Part shown: piece after piece, positions 33,321 to 41,907 of the stretch
Layout: each line of letters begins with the position of its first letter
Position numbering within the stretch: position 1 is the first letter of the stretch
Origin: SFEL01 sp045603585
Lineage (GTDB): Bacteria > Bacillota > Clostridia > Christensenellales > CAG-138
DNA length: 64,000 nt
NCBI GenBank assembly: GCA_045603585.1
Contig: JAZUMK010000013.1
Span: 70,832-134,831, forward strand
Direction: 5' to 3'
The notes under the pieces: generated by a model
What the model saw: the letters and a program-made list of their open reading frames with translations, nothing else
Database searches by the model: none
Told to the model about the DNA's origin: nothing
Position numbers and translations under genes: made by a program

Positions 33321-34229
33321 ATGCAGGATATACTCACAAGGGCGGGAAGCTATGTATTTATAATATTACTTGGCATATTCCTGAGGAAAATAGGTGTATT
33401 TAAAAGAGAAGACTTCAGAGTACTTTCAAACTTAATGGTTAAGGTGACGCTGCCTGCATCCATAGTTTATAACTTTGCCGGTTCCTCTGTTGATGCTGCA
33501 TTGCTGCCAATAATGCTGATCGGCCTTATTGGCGGTATTATCTGCATGGGGATAGCCATATTGTTTTACCGCAGGCAAAGCAAGGAACAGCGGGCCTTTG
33601 CGGTTGTGAATCTTGCAGGATACAATATCAGCAATTTTACCTTGCCTTTTTTGCTTGGATTGGTTGGCACAGAGGGTATAATGACCACCGGATTGTTTGA
33701 CGCAGGCAATGCGGCAATTTGCCTTGGCGGGTCCTATGCCGTTGCGGCTATGATCAAGGATGGGACAGGCTTCTCTTTAAAGAAGATAGGCAAGGCACTT
33801 ATTAAGATGCCGCCCTTTGTATGCTTTTTGATAATGATGTTTATGAATTCCACCGGGCTGAAATTTCCTGCTCCTGTGCTGTATTGTGCAGAAATAATCG
33901 GCGGGGCGAATGCGTTCGTGGCTATGCTTATGATAGGCGTAGGCTTCAGCTTTACTCCGGACAGAGAAAAGGTAAACAGCCTTGCCCGGTGTCTGATCAT
34001 ACGATATGCTTCAGCGGCTGTGCTGGCTGCAGTATGCTGGTTTGTTCTGCCCTACGGCATGGAAATAAAAAAAGCATTGGTAATACTTTTCTTCAGCCCC
34101 ATCGGAGCATCTGCCCCTGCATTTACAGGGATAATCAGGGAGGATGTTGGCCTGTCCAGCATGATAAACTCCGTATCCATATTGTGCAGCCTGGTATTCA
34201 TGGTTGGATTTATGATGATAATGGCCTGA
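33321..34229 (+). CDS. AEC-family transporter
   Basis: 302 residues and about ten helices. The N-terminal half has RKIGVFKREDFRVLSNLMVKVTLPASIV and the second half has LMIGVGFSF and FFSPIGASAPAFTGIIRED, typical of auxin-efflux-carrier-like proteins. Bacterial members move malate or other organic acids. Nothing here fixes the substrate, though the window also has oxaloacetate decarboxylase. It begins 1 bp after the Fe-S gene, so both are in one operon. Confidence 0.87.
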   Translation: MQDILTRAGSYVFIILLGIFLRKIGVFKREDFRVLSNLMVKVTLPASIVYNFAGSSVDAALLPIMLIGLIGGIICMGIAILFYRRQSKEQRAFAVVNLAGYNISNFTLPFLLGLVGTEGIMTTGLFDAGNAAICLGGSYAVAAMIKDGTGFSLKKIGKALIKMPPFVCFLIMMFMNSTGLKFPAPVLYCAEIIGGANAFVAMLMIGVGFSFTPDREKVNSLARCLIIRYASAAVLAAVCWFVLPYGMEIKKALVILFFSPIGASAPAFTGIIREDVGLSSMINSVSILCSLVFMVGFMMIMA

Positions 34230-34280
34230 CGGGTGCTGCATTATTTACATCCAGTTAATGAATTGCGGCGTTCTTCATGA

Positions 34281-34286
34281 TATAAT
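34281..34286 (+). promoter_or_regulatory. Extended -10 promoter of the DUF1002 gene
   Basis: TGA preceding TATAAT (34281-34286), about 40 bp before the start codon. Confidence 0.45.
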
Positions 34287-34323
34287 TACATTCGTTGAAT
34301 ATCACATGGAGGCTATAGTTTTG

Positions 34324-35199
34324 ATGAAACGCATTATTGCTTTTATATTGGCTGCTGCCTGTATATGTTCCATGGGCACAGTATTTGCCTATGAAGCGGG
34401 CGAGGCAAGGGCCGTAATAGGCGCAAATCTGGATCAGGAACAGGCTGCGGCAGTTTATAAGGACTTTGGCATTGAACGGGGCAGCGTAAAGGAAATCATA
34501 GTAACCAACGCTGATGAGCGTGAATACCTTGAGGGCCTTGTGGATGAGAAAAAGATAGGCAGCGTTGCGCTGTCCTGTGTATACATCACCATGCTTGAGG
34601 AAGGCTCCGGCCTTTCCATCAGCACCAATAATATAAACTGGTGTACCGAGCAGATGTACATAAACGCCCTTACCACCGCCGGCATAACCGATGCTAAGGT
34701 TATGGTTTCCGCTCCCTTTGCTGTATCCGGAACTGCCGCGCTTACCGGCATATATAAGGCCTACGAGGACATTACCGGAAAGTCTCTTTCAAATATTGCA
34801 AAGGCGGTAGGCGTGGAAGAGCTTGTGCTTACAGGTCAGCTTGCGGAGTACATTGGCAGCGAGGAAGCTGCGGCCCTTATAAACGAACTTAAGGGCATAC
34901 TGGATATAACAGAATCAATGTCGGATTCCGATGTAAAGAAGGAGATACGCAAGCTCGCGGATCAGTACAATGTGCAGGTAACTGACGGACAGATAGAGCA
35001 GATACTGGGCCTTTGCCGCCAGATGGAAAAGCTGGATGTTGCAGAGCTTAAGGAAAAACTTCTTTCCATCACCGAAACCGTGGAAAAGGCAATGACCGCC
35101 AAGGAAAAGGTCAGCGAAACTTTTTCCACCGTAACCGAAAAGGTAACCGACTTTATCGGCAGCGTAACCAATTTTTTCGCAGGATTGTTTAACAAGTAA
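34324..35199 (+). CDS. DUF1002 secreted protein
   Basis: About 291 residues with a signal peptide (MKRIIAFILAAACICSMGTVFA, cut near YEA). The DUF1002 body includes YITMLEEGSGLSIST, NINWCTEQMYINALTTAGI and VMVSAPFAVSGTAALTGIYKAYE. The C-terminal helical third (about 215-290) is Lys/Glu rich and may be a coiled coil. The family is found in Firmicutes, with no assigned activity. The start may instead be TTG 34321, which has better spacing from GGAGG (34306-34310). The gene stands alone, with its own promoter and a strong terminator. Confidence 0.87.
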   Translation: MKRIIAFILAAACICSMGTVFAYEAGEARAVIGANLDQEQAAAVYKDFGIERGSVKEIIVTNADEREYLEGLVDEKKIGSVALSCVYITMLEEGSGLSISTNNINWCTEQMYINALTTAGITDAKVMVSAPFAVSGTAALTGIYKAYEDITGKSLSNIAKAVGVEELVLTGQLAEYIGSEEAAALINELKGILDITESMSDSDVKKEIRKLADQYNVQVTDGQIEQILGLCRQMEKLDVAELKEKLLSITETVEKAMTAKEKVSETFSTVTEKVTDFIGSVTNFFAGLFNK

Positions 35200-35211
35200 A
35201 GCACCCACGGC

Positions 35212-35243
35212 AAAAACTCCCGAATTTAATTTGGGAGTTTTTT
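35212..35243 (+). terminator. Terminator after DUF1002
   Basis: A-rich stem AAAACTCCC/GGGAGTTTT followed by TTATT. Confidence 0.85.
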
Positions 35244-35351
35244 ATTATGTGTTTTCAATAATTTAAAGCTGATGATGCAATTTGGTTTAAATAGTATTTG
35301 GAGATAGGAGCAAATAATGGTACAATATCACAAGAAAGGCAGAGGAAAACA

Positions 35352-36188
35352 ATGTTCGGATATATCCAGCCAAACAAGGACGAGCTTAGATTCAGAGAAT
35401 ATAACGAATACAGAGCTTATTACTGCGGACTTTGCAAATGCATCGGCCGTGAGTTTGGCGAACACATGAAGCTGGTTTTAAGCTATGATTGTGCGTTTAT
35501 TGCTCTGCTGCTGACCGCTATTGCAGGAGTGGAGAATACGCGAAAGTGCCGCTGCGTATACAAGCCCCTTTCGAGGGCGCGGATGGCAGCGGTGGAGGAT
35601 GAATACATTCGCTTTGCCGCTGATATGGATATAATCCTTGCATACTGTAAGCTGGATGATAACTGGCGGGATGATAAAAATCACGGCGCAGCAATCGGCA
35701 AGGCCGCAATGAAGGGCGCGGTCCAAAAGGCCAAAGAACGCAGACCCGAGCTGTACAAGGCTATATATGAGGGCATTTTGGAACTTTCCCGCATAGAGGA
35801 AGCGAATACCGCTGAAATAGACCCTCCTGCAGATGCCTTTGCCCGGATGATGAAAAATGCGGCCATGACCGCACCGGTGGAAGATGCGCACGATCGCATT
35901 GCCTTTGGCTATATGCTGTATCATCTTGGCAGATGGGTATATCTTATAGATGCATGGGAAGATAGGGAAAAGGATGCCAGGAAGGGCAGTTACAATCCCT
36001 TCCTTGCGGCAGGAGCCGACAAGGATAGAGCCGAGTTTATTATCAACTGCTCTCTCAACGAAGCTATCAATGCATACGAATTGCTGGATATCAAGGCACA
36101 TGAAAGCCTGCTGGATAACATCATAAAAGACGGTTGTCCGCTGAAAAATTCAATGGTACTGGGAGGAAAAGATGATCAATCCCTATAA
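35352..36188 (+). CDS. DUF5685 protein, all-helical, with two Asp-rich motifs
   Basis: 278 residues, predicted helical throughout. The N-terminus has a Cys group (YYCGLCKCIG, residues 24-32; CRC at 66-68). Two acidic motifs stand out: LDDNWRDD (101-108) and LIDAWEDREKDARKG (198-212). Their placement in long helices recalls the two metal-binding motifs of class I isoprenoid synthases (phytoene/polyprenyl synthase type), but the family is recorded as unknown and this reading is mine. The start is ATG 35352, near AGAGGA; a longer frame from 35298 lacks a site. It overlaps a J-domain gene by 17 nt. Confidence 0.75.
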   Translation: MFGYIQPNKDELRFREYNEYRAYYCGLCKCIGREFGEHMKLVLSYDCAFIALLLTAIAGVENTRKCRCVYKPLSRARMAAVEDEYIRFAADMDIILAYCKLDDNWRDDKNHGAAIGKAAMKGAVQKAKERRPELYKAIYEGILELSRIEEANTAEIDPPADAFARMMKNAAMTAPVEDAHDRIAFGYMLYHLGRWVYLIDAWEDREKDARKGSYNPFLAAGADKDRAEFIINCSLNEAINAYELLDIKAHESLLDNIIKDGCPLKNSMVLGGKDDQSL

Positions 36189-36807
36189 AGTGCTGGGAGT
36201 AAGCGAAGGGGCTTCTCAGGAGGAGATAAGGGCTGCTTATTTAAAGATGGTAAAGAAATACCATCCTGATAAGTATACCGATTCCGACCTGAAGGAGCTT
36301 GCCAATGAAAAGCTGGTTGAGGTGAATGAAGCATACGAAATGCTTACAAAAAAGACCAACAGCTCTTCTTCCCATGCCAGCCGTGACGGCCAGGGCAGCT
36401 ACAGCTCCTATGGAGGATATACCGGCACGGGAAACACATATTCCGGCCCATATTCATCAGAATTCAGCCGCGCACGCTCCTTTATAAATCAGGGCAATCT
36501 TCAGGCGGCAAAGGCTGTATTGGATGCCATATCCACCCGCAATGCAGAATGGTATTATCTGTATGGTATAATCTACCTGCGTCAGGGATGGTATGATAAG
36601 GCAAGGGAATATCTTACCATTGCATATCAGCAGAATCCCGGAAATCCCGAATATGCCGCTGCGTATAATTCCATCCGGGGTACAGGCGGCGCATATACCC
36701 GCAGAACCGGCAATTACGGCGTATATAATTGCGGCGGCCCCTGCGCAATGCTTACAAGCGCCATGTGCTGCAGCTCATTTGGATTCCCCGTATGCTTCTG
36801 CTGCTGA
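36172..36807 (+). CDS. J-domain protein with TPR-like middle and Cys-rich tail
   Basis: 211 residues. The J-domain (residues 1-60) has NPYKVLGVSEGASQEEIRAAY and the HPD triad (KKYHPDK) needed to stimulate Hsp70. A Ser/Tyr/Gly-rich linker follows, then TPR-like helices (ARSFINQGNLQAAKAVLDAIS; GIIYLRQGWYDKAREYLTIAY), then a Cys-rich end (CGGPCAMLTSAMCCSSFGFP then CFCC). The tail could bind metal or be lipid-modified. Not DnaJ proper: the zinc-finger repeats are absent. It starts inside the DUF5685 gene, so the two are translationally coupled and probably act together. Confidence 0.85.
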   Translation: MINPYKVLGVSEGASQEEIRAAYLKMVKKYHPDKYTDSDLKELANEKLVEVNEAYEMLTKKTNSSSSHASRDGQGSYSSYGGYTGTGNTYSGPYSSEFSRARSFINQGNLQAAKAVLDAISTRNAEWYYLYGIIYLRQGWYDKAREYLTIAYQQNPGNPEYAAAYNSIRGTGGAYTRRTGNYGVYNCGGPCAMLTSAMCCSSFGFPVCFCC

Positions 36808-36896
36808 TAAAAAATTATTATTTATAATGTTAATTGTCTGCGGATGTGGCGATACTATCACTATTGATATTTAAGTGATAGCGGAGGCACAGGACA

Positions 36897-39203
36897 ATGA
36901 AACTGAGAAAATCCAGAATACTGCTGCTTGTGTTAGCCACTGCAGCAGTATTTTTTATGCTCTTTGCAGCGGTGGGCATACTTGGTATGGACAGCTGGGT
37001 CAATTTTGATTTGGAAAGGATCACGGGATGCGACAGAACTTCCGTTATATACGACTGTCACGATAAAGAAATACTCAGCCTTCATGGTGCTCAGGACAGA
37101 ACATGGGTAAGCCTGGATGAATTGCCGCCGCATTTGTTGAATGCGTTTATATCCGCAGAAGATGCACGGTTTTACGATCATGAGGGAGTTGATATTATAC
37201 GCATTGCCGGAGCCATAATTGCAGATATCAAAGCCGGAGGTTATGTTCAGGGTGCATCCACCATCAGCCAGCAGCTTATAAAGCTCAGCCACCTTTCCTC
37301 CGAAAAGACAATATCCAGAAAAGCCGAGGAAGCGGTGCTTGCGTATCAGATGGAAAGAAGGTGCAGCAAGCAGGATATTCTTGAGATGTATCTGAACTAT
37401 GTATACTTCGGCGGAGGGTATTACGGCGTAGAAGCGGCTGCCATGGGATATTTTGGAATACACGCAAAAGAGCTTGATTTGGCGCAAAGCGCAATGCTGG
37501 CGGGGATACTGAAGTCTCCTTCAAGCTATGCGCCCCACATTGATTATGAAGCATCCATAAAAAGGCGAAATAACATATTGAATTTAATGAATCAGTATGG
37601 ATATATTTCGGCAGAGGAGCAGGCCAATGCATCGGCCGAACGCCCGATTATACTTCATGACAATATACAGGAATATTCAGGATATTACACCGACGCTGTT
37701 GTAAAAAGCGCTGCACAGGCACTGAATATAACTACCGGGGAACTGCTTAAAGGCGGATATCGGATCTATTCTGCCATGGATACTGAGCTTCAGCTGTATT
37801 GTGAGGAATTGTTCAATAATGACGGCCTTTTCCCTACGGATGACTGCCAGGGGGCGCTGGTTGTACAACGGCCGGAGGATGGATTGATATCCGCAATGAT
37901 AGGCGGACGGGAGCATGAAGGCAATATGGGCCTTAACAGGGCCGTGGATATCAGAAGACAGCCGGGATCTGTAATAAAGCCGATTATTTCATACGCTCCT
38001 GCCTTTGAGTATCTCAGCTATACCGCTGCTGATATGATACTGGATGAAGAAACGGTATTCGCGGATTATATGCCGTCTAATTTCGCCGGCAAGTATTACG
38101 GCTGGGTCACCATACGGGAAGCTGTTTCAAAATCGCTTAATGTACCGGCAGTAAAAGTGCTTTCAGCGGTAGGGATAGGCAGAGCCAAGGAATTTGCATC
38201 AGCCTGCGGAATAGAGTTTGATACCAGAGATAACAGCCTGGCTTTGGCGCTGGGGGGATTCACATATGGCGTATCTCCCTTGCAGATTGCGGGAGCGTAT
38301 TCCTGTTTTGCTTCAGGGGGGCAATACAATACTTCTTCCGTTATCAGGTATATTACTGATTCCGCAGGAAAGGTGCTGTATGAATACAAGTCAGAAAATA
38401 AGCGGGTAATGAGCGAAGAAAACGCCTATATTCTTACCAGTATGCTTAAAAGTGTGGTAACGGAGGGAACAGGGCACAGGTTGAATACCCTGAATATTCC
38501 CATTGCAGGCAAAACCGGGACAGTGGGAACATCGGAAGGCAACAGGGATGCATGGATGGCAAGCTATACGCCGGATTACACAGCAGTGGTGTGGATGGGG
38601 TATGACAGCGATAACCTTGGCAAGCTGCCCGCGGAAGCAACAGGGGGGACCTATCCTGCCATGATGCTGTATGAGCTGTATAGCTATCTTTATCCCGAAG
38701 GAAGCGGCAGCGATTTTATTCGTCCGGAAAGCGTCAAGGAATACAGCCTTGATGCTTACAGCCTGAAAAACCTGCATAAAACCGTACTTGCAAATGCTTT
38801 TACGCCTGAGCAGAGCAAAATATCCGAGTTTTTTACAGCGGAAACTGCGCCGGAATTTACCACCGGATATTGGGCTATTCCTGCTGCAGCCCAGAATCTG
38901 TCCGCCGAAGCAATCGGAGATACGGTTAATATCACATTTGATTGTCCTGATGATTTCGGGGTGTATTATCTCAATAGGAGAGATGACAGAGGAAGGGAGG
39001 CCGCGCTGGAATCCTTTAATGGAGCACAGGGGCATATACAGTTTACGGACGAAACTGTATCCGCCGGAGAACGGTATGAATACTACGTTTCTGTTCAGCA
39101 TGAGGCCATGGAAATAGGCGGAAAAACTGTATATGGGCTGCCATCCAGGGCGGTAAGTATTTACGTTCCAGATCGGATTATTAACGTAAATCTAACTGAA
39201 TAA
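36897..39203 (+). CDS. Class A penicillin-binding protein (PBP1a type)
   Basis: 768 residues. A short cytoplasmic stretch and one transmembrane helix (8-30) precede the GT51 glycosyltransferase domain, with EDARFYDHEGVD (catalytic Glu) and GASTISQQL. The transpeptidase domain has the PGSVIKP serine box, SKSLN and AGKTGT. A C-terminal fibronectin-like beta segment (about 655-760) ends the protein. It polymerises and crosslinks peptidoglycan outside the membrane. GGAGGCACAGG precedes ATG. It may be vegetative or sporulation-specific; the sequence does not tell. Confidence 0.95.
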   Translation: MKLRKSRILLLVLATAAVFFMLFAAVGILGMDSWVNFDLERITGCDRTSVIYDCHDKEILSLHGAQDRTWVSLDELPPHLLNAFISAEDARFYDHEGVDIIRIAGAIIADIKAGGYVQGASTISQQLIKLSHLSSEKTISRKAEEAVLAYQMERRCSKQDILEMYLNYVYFGGGYYGVEAAAMGYFGIHAKELDLAQSAMLAGILKSPSSYAPHIDYEASIKRRNNILNLMNQYGYISAEEQANASAERPIILHDNIQEYSGYYTDAVVKSAAQALNITTGELLKGGYRIYSAMDTELQLYCEELFNNDGLFPTDDCQGALVVQRPEDGLISAMIGGREHEGNMGLNRAVDIRRQPGSVIKPIISYAPAFEYLSYTAADMILDEETVFADYMPSNFAGKYYGWVTIREAVSKSLNVPAVKVLSAVGIGRAKEFASACGIEFDTRDNSLALALGGFTYGVSPLQIAGAYSCFASGGQYNTSSVIRYITDSAGKVLYEYKSENKRVMSEENAYILTSMLKSVVTEGTGHRLNTLNIPIAGKTGTVGTSEGNRDAWMASYTPDYTAVVWMGYDSDNLGKLPAEATGGTYPAMMLYELYSYLYPEGSGSDFIRPESVKEYSLDAYSLKNLHKTVLANAFTPEQSKISEFFTAETAPEFTTGYWAIPAAAQNLSAEAIGDTVNITFDCPDDFGVYYLNRRDDRGREAALESFNGAQGHIQFTDETVSAGERYEYYVSVQHEAMEIGGKTVYGLPSRAVSIYVPDRIINVNLTE

Positions 39204-39227
39204 TATGCAATGATATGCCGAAATGGG

Positions 39228-39255
39228 TTGACTAAAGTCGCTTTTTAAGTAAAAT
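39228..39255 (+). promoter_or_regulatory. Promoter of the GntR regulator
   Basis: TTGACT (39228-39233) and TAAAAT (39250-39255), 16-bp spacing. Confidence 0.5.
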
Positions 39256-39332
39256 AGAGGTAGAAGTATATGGTATATTGTATAAAATAAAGAATTCTGA
39301 AAAATAACAAACAAAAGAAAGTGACGGTAATT

Positions 39333-40004
39333 ATGGATCTTAAGAAGATTGCGGAAGAAATGCAGCCCCGCTCCATGGCGGCACGGGATTGGGTATTTCA
39401 GGTAATTAGAACTGCCATCGTTCGCGGCGAGCTTCCCGGCGACATGCCCTTAAGACAGGATGAGATTTCTGCTGCGCTCAGCGTAAGCCACATTCCCGTA
39501 CGCGAAGCATTCCGTCAGCTGGAAGCTCAGGGCCTTGTTCGCATATATCCCAACAGAGGCGCGGTTGTAACCAAGCTTTCCCGCAAGGAGCTGGCCAATG
39601 TAATGGATACCCGCATACTCCTTGAGGTGGGAGCCCTTCGCTTGGCAATGGCTAATATTACCGATGCGGATATTGCAAAGGCAAGGGAGCTTTTGGATGC
39701 ATTTTCCAAGGAAACAAACCATGTTAAGGGTGCCGAGCTGAATCTTGAGCTGCACTTTGCGTTGTATAATCCCTGCGATAATCCTTTCCTGCTTTCTCTG
39801 ATCGATCAGATGCATGCAAACGTGGACAGGTACATTACTCCCTTCTACGGCGAGGAAAACAAAGAAGAAGTTTATTCTCTGGAAGATCATGCTCAGCTTA
39901 TCGCAGCCTGCGAAAGCAAGGATATCGAGCTTGCCACCGCAATTCTTCGTACTCATCTGCAGCGTACCAAGAATATGCTGCTCAAGTCTCCGCTGCTTTC
40001 CTAA
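39333..40004 (+). CDS. GntR-family regulator, FadR/FCD subfamily
   Basis: 223 residues. The N-terminal winged helix (DEISAALSVSHIPVREAFRQLEAQGLVRIYPNRGAVV) is followed by an FCD helical domain with metal/ligand-binding positions (DTRILLEVGALRLA; LHFALYN; DHAQLIAACE). FCD regulators sense organic acids or sugars; the target is unknown because no metabolic operon is adjacent. ATG 39333 is preferred; GTG 39321 in frame is possible. It is flanked by its own promoter and terminator. Confidence 0.9.
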   Translation: MDLKKIAEEMQPRSMAARDWVFQVIRTAIVRGELPGDMPLRQDEISAALSVSHIPVREAFRQLEAQGLVRIYPNRGAVVTKLSRKELANVMDTRILLEVGALRLAMANITDADIAKARELLDAFSKETNHVKGAELNLELHFALYNPCDNPFLLSLIDQMHANVDRYITPFYGEENKEEVYSLEDHAQLIAACESKDIELATAILRTHLQRTKNMLLKSPLLS

Positions 40005-40025
40005 AACCAACAAAAAAGTTTATTT

Positions 40026-40056
40026 AAAGAGGCCGTATCTGCGGCCTCTTTTGTAT
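40026..40056 (+). terminator. Terminator after the GntR gene
   Basis: AAAGAGGCCG/CGGCCTCTTT, loop TATCTG, then TTGTATT. Confidence 0.85.
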
Positions 40057-40140
40057 TGCCGGCGGAAAAAGGGAGAAAATGAGAAGTTTTGGATGATTAT
40101 GTAAAATTGATAATATGGTAACAGTTTATCATAAATTTTA

Positions 40141-40149
40141 TGGTATAAT
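40141..40149 (+). promoter_or_regulatory. Extended -10 promoter of the FHA-FtsW-PBP operon
   Basis: TGG followed by TATAAT (40144-40149), 36 bp before the FHA start. Confidence 0.45.
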
Positions 40150-40184
40150 CACATTGAATAATTTTGAACAGGAGGCGAAGGTAT

Positions 40185-40658
40185 ATGCGGGCCGATATTT
40201 ATTCCCTTGCCGTATCGGTAATGCGATACTTTTTTGTTGTCGCCATAATATACATACTTATACGTATAGTTTATCATTCCGTCAATGAGTACAATGAGCT
40301 GCGCCGGGTAAAGGATTGGCTGGAAAAGGGCTATGCCAAGCATATCGAATTTCTTCCCCCATTTGATACAAACGAAAATGGATTCATTCTGGTTAAAACA
40401 AATATAATAGGCCGGAGCAAAAAGTGCGACATATGCATCGAAGACAGGTCTGTTAAGCGCAAGCACGCAATAATATTTGAAAAACGGGGAGATGTGTTCA
40501 TCAAGCGCAAGGGAAGAGGCAAAATCAAAATTAACGGGGAGCCCATGGTCCACCGTATGGAAGAACTGCTGGATGGAGATCTTGTTCAGCTGGGCCATGT
40601 GAAATTTTATTTTAGAATAAAGCGCACTTCCTTCAGGGAGGAGGCGGAGCATGAATAG
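40185..40658 (+). CDS. Membrane-anchored FHA-domain protein
   Basis: 157 residues: one transmembrane helix near 10-32, a short charged stretch, then an FHA domain (about 70-145) with IIGRSKKCDICIEDRSVKRKHAII, the phosphothreonine-binding loop. It likely docks a Ser/Thr-phosphorylated partner at the division or elongation site. The start is ATG 40185 behind AGGAGG (40170-40175). Its stop overlaps the FtsW-like gene by 8 nt. Operons of FHA, RodA/FtsW and PBP are well known in Actinobacteria beside pknB/pstP; no kinase is seen here. Confidence 0.9.
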   Translation: MRADIYSLAVSVMRYFFVVAIIYILIRIVYHSVNEYNELRRVKDWLEKGYAKHIEFLPPFDTNENGFILVKTNIIGRSKKCDICIEDRSVKRKHAIIFEKRGDVFIKRKGRGKIKINGEPMVHRMEELLDGDLVQLGHVKFYFRIKRTSFREEAEHE

Positions 40659-41907
40659 AGTACGTCAGCTCAGCGCCGCAGGCTTGCTGGGTATCGTAAT
40701 GATATTTGAGCTCTCTGCTTTTGCGCTGCTTTCGTTAAGGGATGAGAGCTTTGATTTGATGTCCCTTGTGTTTGGCATTGGCCTTGTGGCGGTGCTGCTT
40801 ATTCAGTATGCCGTGATGCAGTGGATATCCCGCCATGCAGATAGGTTTATTTTGGTAATTGCCAACCTTTTGGCTGCAATAGGCATGATTGTCCAATACA
40901 GGCTTTCTCCGGATATAGCTGTCAAGCAGCTGGTCTGGTTCTGTATAGGCATGGTATGCATGATAATTTGTACACTGCTTATGCGGACGAGAAAGTTTTT
41001 CCGCAGGATAAATATACCGCTGATGATACTCAGCATCGGTCTTCTTGCTGTTCTTTATGTTATAGGTGAAGAAAACGGCGGCGCAAAGAACTGGATAGTT
41101 GTTGGCGGAATAAGCTTTCAGCCTTCTGAATTTGTAAAGGTAGCTCTCGTGTTTATTATGGCAAATCACTTTACTGTCATTAAGCGCACATGGGACTGGC
41201 TGCCATCTGCAATATTTGCAATAATAGTGGCTATGCTGCTGGTGATGGAAAGAGACCTTGGTGCGGCGCTGCTTATTTGCGGCACATATCTTATAGTGTT
41301 TTACGTTGCCACAGGCAAGGCAACCACTACGCTTATAGGCCTTGGAGCCGGTGCGATTGGCGCCGTTGCAAGCTATCATCTCTTTGACCATGTAAAGGCG
41401 CGCGTTGCCATATGGCAAAATCCCTGGGCAACCTATTCCACCAGCGGATATCAGGTGGCGCAGGGCCTTATGGCCATTGCATCTGGCGGCGTGATGGGGC
41501 TTGGCCTTACCAAGGGCATGCCAAAATCCATACCTGCCTACAATACGGACTATATCTTTGCCGTAATCTGCGAAGAGTTCGGCATCGTTTTCGGCATAGC
41601 CTTAATAGCACTGTATCTTGTATTTATTATTCGCGGCGCATTGATCGCCCTTAATGCACGAACAAGGTATCTCATGCTGGTTGCCTTTGGATGCACCGTG
41701 CTTATCACGCTGCAAAGCTTTATTATCATCGGCGGCGTTATTAAGCTTATTCCGCTTACCGGCATTACGCTGCCCTTTGTAAGCTATGGCGGCAGTTCAA
41801 TGATAGCCACCATGATGCTTCTTGGCATACTGGAAGGAGTTTCCATCAGGAACGGTGAAATGCTGGAAGATGCAATAGATGAAGCAAGCGAGGAGTATGC
41901 ACAATGA
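40651..41907 (+). CDS. SEDS-family peptidoglycan polymerase (FtsW/RodA/SpoVE)
   Basis: 418 residues, about ten helices. Conserved SEDS motifs are present: GGISFQPSEFVKVALV, VMERDLGAALLI (catalytic-region Asp), GLTKGMPKSIPAYNTDYIFAVICEEFG, and PLTGITLPFVSYGGSSMIATM. It polymerises lipid II in partnership with the class B PBP encoded next. ATGA-type overlap with that gene suggests a one-to-one complex. It is a different paralogue from the RodA-like protein at 46321; division versus sporulation cannot be decided. Confidence 0.93.
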   Translation: MNRVRQLSAAGLLGIVMIFELSAFALLSLRDESFDLMSLVFGIGLVAVLLIQYAVMQWISRHADRFILVIANLLAAIGMIVQYRLSPDIAVKQLVWFCIGMVCMIICTLLMRTRKFFRRINIPLMILSIGLLAVLYVIGEENGGAKNWIVVGGISFQPSEFVKVALVFIMANHFTVIKRTWDWLPSAIFAIIVAMLLVMERDLGAALLICGTYLIVFYVATGKATTTLIGLGAGAIGAVASYHLFDHVKARVAIWQNPWATYSTSGYQVAQGLMAIASGGVMGLGLTKGMPKSIPAYNTDYIFAVICEEFGIVFGIALIALYLVFIIRGALIALNARTRYLMLVAFGCTVLITLQSFIIIGGVIKLIPLTGITLPFVSYGGSSMIATMMLLGILEGVSIRNGEMLEDAIDEASEEYAQ

